Below the pieces are notes generated by a model. It made no database searches. It was not told the origin of the DNA and worked only from the letters and a program-made list of their open reading frames with translations. The position numbers and the translations under genes are program-made. Positions 30,666 through 36,925 of a stretch of 36,925 nucleotides of DNA are shown here, piece by piece (within the stretch, counting starts at the first letter, position 1; each line of letters opens with the position of its first letter). This DNA comes from Shackletoniella antarctica (lineage in GTDB: Bacteria > Cyanobacteriota > Cyanobacteriia > Phormidesmidales > Phormidesmidaceae): positions 1 to 36,925 of the forward strand of contig QBMN01000021.1 of the NCBI GenBank assembly GCA_003241845.1, written 5' to 3'.

Positions 30666-30730
30666 CATCCAAGTCCAGAAGTGGAGTTCTACCTGTGGGA
30701 AAACTACAGATCCCGATCTGGACTTGGTAT
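30666..30730. mobile_element. MITE-like palindromic element, family B, copy 2
   Basis: CCAAGTCCAGA (30669-30679) is perfectly mirrored by TCTGGACTTGG (30717-30727), and the outer bases AT/AT extend it. Its reverse complement carries the same TAGTTTTCCCAC core seen at 1260-1325. It lies 12 bp past mscL. Ends (ATACCAAGTCC) resemble those of family A (ATACCAAATCC), so both may use one transposase. Confidence 0.65.
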
Positions 30731-30842
30731 ATCAGCCAAATAGTAGACGCCCAGCAGGTTTAACCCGCCTGACCCAAGGCAGAGGCAAAAGTCAGCCAGA
30801 GTCGCTATAGTGATGGCTAAAGTTTGCCTCTGCCTTACCCCT

Positions 30843-31049
30843 ATGCCTTCCCAGCGTCAAATGCAGCTCATCCAGTTTCTTCAGACTGAGTTGGCGATCT
30901 CGTCTGAGGCGATCGCCATGGGACTGCGCAAAGCTGGGCAGGCCACCAATCTGCTGCCCATGGCGCTATGGCAGTACGGCCTCGTTAGCACAGAACAACT
31001 CAGCCAAATTTTTGACTGGCTAGAGGAAGTTGGCCCGGCCGCCTCATAA
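30843..31049 (+). CDS. DUF2949-type small cyanobacterial protein
   Basis: ATG 30843 gives 68 residues: MPSQRQMQLIQFLQTELAIS, AIAMGLRKAGQATNLLPMALWQYGLVSTEQLSQIFDWLEEV. This is the DUF2949 pattern, a single helical domain of unknown function found across cyanobacteria. The family N-terminus favours 30843. ATG 30813 or GTG 30810 upstream would add about ten residues, but TATAGT there looks like a -10 box. No SD is visible. Confidence 0.75.
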   Translation: MPSQRQMQLIQFLQTELAISSEAIAMGLRKAGQATNLLPMALWQYGLVSTEQLSQIFDWLEEVGPAAS

Positions 31050-31172
31050 AACAGGCATGCCCAAGGGGAAAACCTCTGGGCAGACACCCTTCTAGCAGAG
31101 AGCAGCGATAAAACTTAGGCGACATCTGGAAAATAGTTTCCCCAATGGTGGGCAGTGCCCGCCCTACGGCGG

Positions 31173-31532
31173 CTAAAATTCGTCGTCGCTGTAGCCCGTG
31201 GGCGCTTCGTTGTCCCGCTTCGACCCCAAAAGCTCTAGATTATCAACTTTGATCAGAGGCTTGGAACGGGGAGTACCTGATGCCCGATCCTGCCAGTGGT
31301 CGAACTTGAGTGCCCCGCTGACACCGATTAGGCTTCCCTTGCGCACATAGTTGGCCGCAATTTCGGCGGTTTTGCCCCAAAGCTCTAGATTAAACCAATC
31401 GGGTTTGTCGTCTCGGCTTGACCGCCGCCGCACCGCTAGGGTCAAATTGCACACCACCGTACCCGACTCAAAATACTTAACCTCGGGGTCAGTGCCAACT
31501 CGACCCACTAGAGTGACCACATTGATCGTCAT
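31173..31532 (-). CDS. ssb: Single-stranded DNA-binding protein
   Basis: A 119-residue OB-fold SSB: MTINVVTLVGRVGTDPEVKYFESG, VVCNLTLAVRRRSSRD, PDWFNLELWGKTAEIAANYVRKG, LIGVSGALKFDHWQD and KPLIKVDNLELLG. The short tail ends YSDDEF, the acidic partner-binding tip. The compact length without a long Gly/Pro linker is usual for cyanobacterial SSB. It protects single-stranded DNA in replication, recombination and repair. It is divergent from mreB across 321 bp. Confidence 0.95.
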   Translation of the reverse strand: MTINVVTLVGRVGTDPEVKYFESGTVVCNLTLAVRRRSSRDDKPDWFNLELWGKTAEIAANYVRKGSLIGVSGALKFDHWQDRASGTPRSKPLIKVDNLELLGSKRDNEAPTGYSDDEF

Positions 31533-32885
<1,353 letters not shown>

Positions 32886-32928
32886 GGTCACCTAGGGTCG
32901 CGTCCGAGTTGTCATCTACCCAGAAAGT

Positions 32929-33750
32929 ATGTTTGCCCTACGCCGCTGGTGGACACGTCACGCCCTTAAAGCGGGAATGGTCACCCTGGCCGTTTCCTCA
33001 GCCTGGCTATTGCGAGCCAGCGACGGTGCTCTGATCTATGAGACCTATCACTGGGTAACTCGGCCCTTACAGGCTGGGCTAAGCCGCGAGCAGCAGTTTG
33101 AAAATAGCTATATTCTAGAACTTCAGCAGCGCATTGTTGAGCTAGAAAATCAAAACCGGGCGCTCCAGACCCTCGAAGCCTACGAAGACACGATTACCGC
33201 TGAGGGTTTGCGCGCCACCGTGATCGGTCGCGGAGCCGATCACTGGTGGCAGCACGCTATTCTTAATCGGGGCAGCCGCAGCGGGGTCGCCGTTGGCTAC
33301 GTGGTGACTGGCCCCGGTGGGTTAGTGGGCCGGGTGGTGGCGGTGTCGCCCAGCACATCGCGGGTGCTGTTGGTCAGTGATCCCACCAGCCGAGTCGGTG
33401 CTAAGGTCAGCCGCAGCCGGGCCATGGGCGTCGTGCGCGGGCAGGCTAACAACCGGGTGGTGATGGAGTTTTTTGAGAAGCTGCCCGATGTCAACGCGGG
33501 AGATGTGATTGTCACCTCCTCCTACAGCCGACTGTTTCCAAGGGATATTCCCCTGGGGCGAATCGAGTCGATCGACTTAACTAAAAGCCCCGCCCCGGAG
33601 GCGGTGATCCAGCTGTCATCGCCGCTGCCGGTGCTAGAGTGGGCGGTGATTCATCCCTTTGCCCCCCAGGAGACAATCGATGCCCCGGTGCTGCCCGGCA
33701 CCGATCCGCAGAATGGTCTTGTGCCCGATGGCGATGGGGCGGGCCTATGA
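32929..33750 (+). CDS. mreC: Rod-shape-determining protein MreC
   Basis: A 273-residue bitopic protein: cytoplasmic start, a membrane helix (AGMVTLAVSSAWLLRA), a periplasmic coiled coil (ILELQQRIVELENQNRALQTLEAYEDT), then beta domains with ATVIGRGADHWWQHAILNRGS, TGPGGLVGRVVAVSPSTSRVLLV and the NAGDVIVTSSYSRLFPRDIPLG block. It links MreB to the elongasome and its synthases. It starts 43 bp after mreB. Its TGA overlaps the ATG of mreD. The Pro-rich C-terminal tail is likely disordered. Confidence 0.95.
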   Translation: MFALRRWWTRHALKAGMVTLAVSSAWLLRASDGALIYETYHWVTRPLQAGLSREQQFENSYILELQQRIVELENQNRALQTLEAYEDTITAEGLRATVIGRGADHWWQHAILNRGSRSGVAVGYVVTGPGGLVGRVVAVSPSTSRVLLVSDPTSRVGAKVSRSRAMGVVRGQANNRVVMEFFEKLPDVNAGDVIVTSSYSRLFPRDIPLGRIESIDLTKSPAPEAVIQLSSPLPVLEWAVIHPFAPQETIDAPVLPGTDPQNGLVPDGDGAGL

Positions 33751-34319
33751 ACCCAAGTATGCGCGTGTCATCACTGCCGCTGTGGCGGCGTCCCTGGGTG
33801 CTCAACAGCGCCGTCACCGTCGCTTCGGTAGCGGCGTGCCTACTGCTTTTGCCCAGTCGAATTCCGGGGATGCAGCTGCTGGGGGTATCGCCCCACTGGC
33901 TGCTGATCTGGGTGGTGGCCTGGAGCATTAGGCGCACCCAGTGGGAAGCGGCGATCGCCGGTCTAGTCTTGGGCCTGCTGCAGGATGCCATGACCTCCCC
34001 TGACCCGACTCACACCCTCAGTCTAATTGTGGTGGGGGTGCTGACGGCGCGGCTGCAAAAGCAGCGCTATATGCAAGAAGACATTGTTTCCGTGGCGCTG
34101 ATTGTGTTTGCCATGGCGGTAATCGCCGAAACTGTGCTGGCGCTACAGATCAGCTTTCACCAGCTGATCTCGATGGACTCTCTCTACCCGCCCCTGGGCA
34201 AGATCTGGCTTTTCCACCAGCGCATCGCCCTCAGCTCAGCGATTTTGAGCAGCCTGTGGGCACCGGCCCTCTACTACCCCCTCAACCGCTGGTGGGATCG
34301 GTACTCCCTAAAATCTTAA
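33747..34319 (+). CDS. mreD: Rod-shape-determining protein MreD
   Basis: ATG 33747 overlaps the mreC stop (ATGA) and gives 190 residues, the family length. A longer frame upstream is antiparallel noise over mreC. About five membrane helices: WVLNSAVTVASVAACLLLLP, LLGVSPHWLLIWVVAWSI, AAIAGLVLGLLQDA, SLIVVGVLTARL and SVALIVFAMAVIAETVLAL, plus a C-terminal one. The GLLQDAMTSPDPTHTLSLIV block is typical of cyanobacterial MreD. It acts with MreC in the elongasome; here translation is coupled to mreC. Confidence 0.92.
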   Translation: MNPSMRVSSLPLWRRPWVLNSAVTVASVAACLLLLPSRIPGMQLLGVSPHWLLIWVVAWSIRRTQWEAAIAGLVLGLLQDAMTSPDPTHTLSLIVVGVLTARLQKQRYMQEDIVSVALIVFAMAVIAETVLALQISFHQLISMDSLYPPLGKIWLFHQRIALSSAILSSLWAPALYYPLNRWWDRYSLKS

Positions 34320-34334
34320 AAAGAGATCCTCTCT

Positions 34335-34400
34335 GATCCCCCAGCCTCTCGCCGTCAAAGACCCACGCAATACCCCCCTTAATAAGGGGGCAGGGGGGAT
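34335..34400. repeat. CCCCCCTT/AAGGGGG palindromic element, third copy
   Basis: CCCCCTT (34374-34380) pairs with AAGGGGG (34384-34390) around AAT, enclosed by GATCCCCC (34335-34342) and GGGGGGAT (34393-34400). Same architecture as 15927-15994. It may double as the mreBCD terminator, but no T-run follows. Confidence 0.6.
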
Positions 34401-34443
34401 TCTTCTCTCACCAGTTTAGAAATTTCTACAAAAGCCCAGCAGA

Positions 34444-35181
34444 CTAAAGACGCCGCCGCCCTAGGGTAGTCTGCTGTTGCAGATTTTGGCAGGCCGTCCA
34501 GAGGTTGGCCATTAGGTGGGTGGGGCGAAAGCCCTGGAGGTAGCTGCTGCTGCGAATGCCGCAGGTCACCGCAACGGTGTCAATGCCGAGGGTTTGTCCG
34601 GCCATGATGTCGGCTTCGGTATCGCCAATCATCCACGACTGGCTCAGATCATGGCCCTGGCGCTGCTGGGCTGCGATCGCAGTCTGGAGCCGATCTATTT
34701 TGTGGCTGGCCTGATTTTTGTAGGCCGCCTCAGCCTCGGGCATGCCGTACAAATCGGTAATCGCCCAGCAGAGGTCGTGCTGATCTAAAAAGCGCAGCAC
34801 CTGGTTGGGGGGCCGCAGGGTAACCAGCACCACCCGCACACCGCACTGGCGCAAAATGTCTAGCCCTTCTCGGGCCTGGGGCTGCACCTGGTCGTAGTCG
34901 AGCAGGCTGCCGTGGTTGACAATGCGGCTGACCTGATTCAAGAAACCGTCGATCTGCTGGCCCTCCAGCCCAGACCAGTGGGCAATCTGGCGATCGGGCA
35001 CGCGGTTTTGCTTAAAGGTCCAAAACTGAGCCTTTGACAGACAGCGCACGGCTAAATCATTGCCCTGGGCCTGGGCCGCAGTTTTGGCCCAGTCTAGCCC
35101 CTGGCGGTAGGTAGCGTAGTAGCGCTCAGAGACATCGGCGATCGGGCCGTCGAAGTCGCAAAAAACAGTGATTGCAGACAT
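34444..35181 (-). CDS. HAD-family hydrolase (phosphoglycolate-phosphatase-like)
   Basis: A 245-residue haloacid-dehalogenase phosphatase: motif I FCDFDGPIAD (nucleophile Asp9, acid/base Asp11), a helical cap (residues ~20-100, SGLEGQQIDGFLNQ), motif II VVLVTLRPPNQ, a Lys region and motif IV WMIGDTEADIMAGQTLG. The DxDG-P form (in place of DGT) is common in cyanobacterial members. Substrate unknown; sugar- or glycolate-phosphates are plausible. It is convergent with mreD and stands alone. Confidence 0.85.
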   Translation of the reverse strand: MSAITVFCDFDGPIADVSERYYATYRQGLDWAKTAAQAQGNDLAVRCLSKAQFWTFKQNRVPDRQIAHWSGLEGQQIDGFLNQVSRIVNHGSLLDYDQVQPQAREGLDILRQCGVRVVLVTLRPPNQVLRFLDQHDLCWAITDLYGMPEAEAAYKNQASHKIDRLQTAIAAQQRQGHDLSQSWMIGDTEADIMAGQTLGIDTVAVTCGIRSSSYLQGFRPTHLMANLWTACQNLQQQTTLGRRRL

Positions 35182-35560
35182 AGGCTACGGAAACTCCCCA
35201 CGGTTAAGGACAACTCGGCGGACAGTACCCAAGGTTGCCATGCCAGAAACTTCGTAACGATTTCTTTACAAATTTCAAGGCTCACTTACCATAGCAACCC
35301 AAACTCAAAATGACCACTGAGTATTCCCTGACTCCATCGGCCCTGGCGGATACATCGCCGGATGAGATCGGATGAGAATGGTCTCACATAATTTCCACAG
35401 GGAGTCTAAGTAGGGGGGGCAAAATCAAAACTGGGGTATTGGATCTATTGATCAATATCCACGATTTTTGACTAAAGATTTTGGAACTTATTAAGGGTTT
35501 AACCGGTCATTAAGCTTAGTTTAAGGAGCCCAGCTTTTCCTAGGGCCTTGGGAGGTCGTT
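35182..35560. other. 379-bp region upstream of the glycosyltransferase gene
   Basis: No gene is seen. It contains a direct repeat CGGATGAGA (35359-35367 and 35369-35377), a short hairpin TGAGA/TCTCA (35373-35386), a 12-bp palindrome TATTGATCAATA (35446-35457), then an AT-rich stretch with TTGACT and TATTAA at short spacing (about 35467-35493). These are candidate promoter or operator parts for the downstream gene. The HAD gene's start is at the left edge. Confidence 0.45.
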
Positions 35561-36874
35561 TTGCGCTCACCAAATCCAGCTCGAAAACAGGTTACAGCTC
35601 TAGAGCCAACGGCGGTGAGTTCTGTGGCTAAAGGCGGTGCTAGGGTGGCCCCAATCTCTCGTCAGGGGCCGGGCAGCCGCCTGCGGGTGGTGCTCTACTC
35701 TCACGACACCATGGGGTTGGGCCACAAGCGCCGCAATTTGCTGATTGCCCAGGCTCTCAGCGGTGCGGGCCTAGATGCCGATATTTTGCTGATTAGCGGT
35801 ATGGGCGACGCCAGTGTGATGCCAGCGCCGGTGGGTATTGACATGCTGACCCTGCCCGCTCTCTACAAGGCTGCCGATGGACAGTATGAGGCGCGGCGGC
35901 TCAACCTGTCCCTAGAGGAAATTGTCGAGCTGCGATCGCAGCTGATGCTGGCCGCTGTCAAAAACTTTCGACCCGATGTGCTGATTGTTGACAACGTGCC
36001 TCGGGGGGCGGTGCGCGAGCTAGACCCGACGCTGGAATACATTCATCGCTACCTACCCACCCGCTGTGTGCTGGGCCTGCGCGACGTGCTCGACACCCCC
36101 GCCACCGTGCGTCGTGACTGGAAGCGGGCCGAGAACATTGCTGCCATTCGCCGTTATTACGATGCTGTGTGGAGCTACGGTGACCCCGCGATCTATGACC
36201 CCCGACGAGAGTACCGCTGGCCTGCCGATATTACGGCTAAGGTTCGCCCCCTGGGCTACCTCGACCCTCGCGCTCGGCTCAACCAGGTTAGCGCTGCGGC
36301 CTGCGCCCAAATTCAGCGCCTGGGGCTGCCCCTGGATCGTGACCTGGTACTGTGCCAGGTGGGCGGTGGCCAAGATGGCACTGCCCTCGCTGAAGCCTTT
36401 GCCAGGGCCACATTTCCTGCGGGCAGTCTAGGGGTTTTGCTGATGGGGCCGTTTATGCCTGTCGAGGCTCAGCAGCGGCTGCGGACCCTGGCCCAGGTAA
36501 ACCCTCGGCTGAGCCTAGTCGACTACCTGGCTGAGCCGACGCTGCTGCTAGAGCGGGCCAGTCGCGTGGTGGCCATGGGGGGCTACAACACCACCTGCGA
36601 ACTTTTGGCGTACCAAAAACCGGCACTGATAGTGCCCCGTATTTCCCCCCGCCAAGAGCAGTGGATTCGGGCCGATCGCCTGCATCGTCTGGGCCTAGTT
36701 GATCTGCTACACCCCGCTCAGCTTAGTCCCCAAGCGCTGACAGACTGGCTGCATCGCCCCTTGCCCTCTGACCGCACCGGTTTTGAAGTGAACCTCAGGG
36801 GCTTAGACAATCTGGTGGCCGAAGTGCAACGGCTGCTGGTGGCTGCAACGTTGCCAACGTCCCAGGCCTCTTAG
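35561..36874 (+). CDS. GT-B-fold glycosyltransferase (MurG/GT28-like C-terminal domain)
   Basis: A 437-residue GT-B protein. After a ~35-residue basic leader the N-terminal domain begins RVVLYSHDTMGLGHKRRNLL, the nucleotide-sugar-transferase glycine-rich block. The C-terminal domain shows LVLCQVGGGQDGTALAEAF and the donor-binding MGGYNTTCELLAYQKPALIVPR, as in MurG/MGDG-synthase-like enzymes. The TTG start at 35561 is supported by GGGAGG five bases upstream; the first ATG lies 50 codons on, inside the domain. Donor and acceptor are unknown; a cell-envelope glycolipid or polysaccharide is plausible. There is no partner gene before the window ends. Confidence 0.8.
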   Translation: MRSPNPARKQVTALEPTAVSSVAKGGARVAPISRQGPGSRLRVVLYSHDTMGLGHKRRNLLIAQALSGAGLDADILLISGMGDASVMPAPVGIDMLTLPALYKAADGQYEARRLNLSLEEIVELRSQLMLAAVKNFRPDVLIVDNVPRGAVRELDPTLEYIHRYLPTRCVLGLRDVLDTPATVRRDWKRAENIAAIRRYYDAVWSYGDPAIYDPRREYRWPADITAKVRPLGYLDPRARLNQVSAAACAQIQRLGLPLDRDLVLCQVGGGQDGTALAEAFARATFPAGSLGVLLMGPFMPVEAQQRLRTLAQVNPRLSLVDYLAEPTLLLERASRVVAMGGYNTTCELLAYQKPALIVPRISPRQEQWIRADRLHRLGLVDLLHPAQLSPQALTDWLHRPLPSDRTGFEVNLRGLDNLVAEVQRLLVAATLPTSQAS

Positions 36875-36925
36875 CTTTTTCAGGAGCCTGGGAGCGGGGC
36901 AGTCTTCCCCTACGCCTTCCCCCCT

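Overview
The window is chromosomal DNA from a cyanobacterium. It carries psbO, a form IB rbcL-rbcX-rbcS operon, two phycobilisome bilin-lyase genes, and many copies of the HIP1 octamer GCGATCGC. The high-GC coding style and gene set suggest a filamentous Leptolyngbya/Nodosilinea/Phormidium-type organism. That genus-level guess is inference. No rRNA, tRNA, CRISPR array, intact transposase or prophage gene was seen.

Layout. 1-1052 holds the 5' part of an exported GHL10-type glycosylhydrolase-like gene that runs off the left edge. 1327-4325 holds a small unknown gene, psbO with a clear terminator, an exported histidine-phosphatase-fold lipoprotein and an exported unknown protein. 4326-5492 is a toxin-antitoxin graveyard: a broken DUF433/DUF5615-type pair cut by a small palindromic element, then an intact RelE/ParE-type toxin with its antitoxin. 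5643-8104 is rbcL-rbcX-rbcS on the minus strand, with a strong hairpin between rbcL and rbcX and a terminator after rbcS. 8596-11806 holds a secreted seven-repeat beta-propeller, a metal-dependent cyclase-family protein, and two divergent CpcS/CpeS-like bilin lyases. 12121-15765 holds rpmG-rpsR-RNase II/R and a Rieske oxygenase. 16170-20512 holds the grxD-bolA pair, an exported repeat-type protein, a PrcA-like subtilase and an ExoD-like membrane protein. 20714-25904 holds an alpha/beta hydrolase, gatA, an unknown two-gene unit and a Tat-type flavin amine oxidase. 26093-31532 holds a Bax-inhibitor-1-like protein, an exported unknown, pgi, a lone cyclic-nucleotide-binding domain, mscL, a DUF2949-type protein and ssb. 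31854-36874 holds mreBCD, a HAD phosphatase and a GT-B glycosyltransferase.

How the genes relate. Most of the window is core photosynthesis, carbon fixation, translation, redox/iron and cell-shape functions in short operons: rbcLXS, rpmG-rpsR-rnr, grxD-bolA and mreBCD. The accessory signal lies mainly in the DNA between genes. There are several families of short, non-coding, palindromic MITE-like elements. They sit at or within a few bases of stop codons. In one case (amine oxidase) the element supplies the last codons, and in another (grxD) it supplies the stop codon. There is also a run of four separate perfect hairpins before rpmG, a long hairpin just before the prcA-like gene, and minisatellites at the 3' ends of pgi and a bilin-lyase gene. 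I found no obviously new multigene system. The least explained coding unit is the overlapping pair at 23572-24106.
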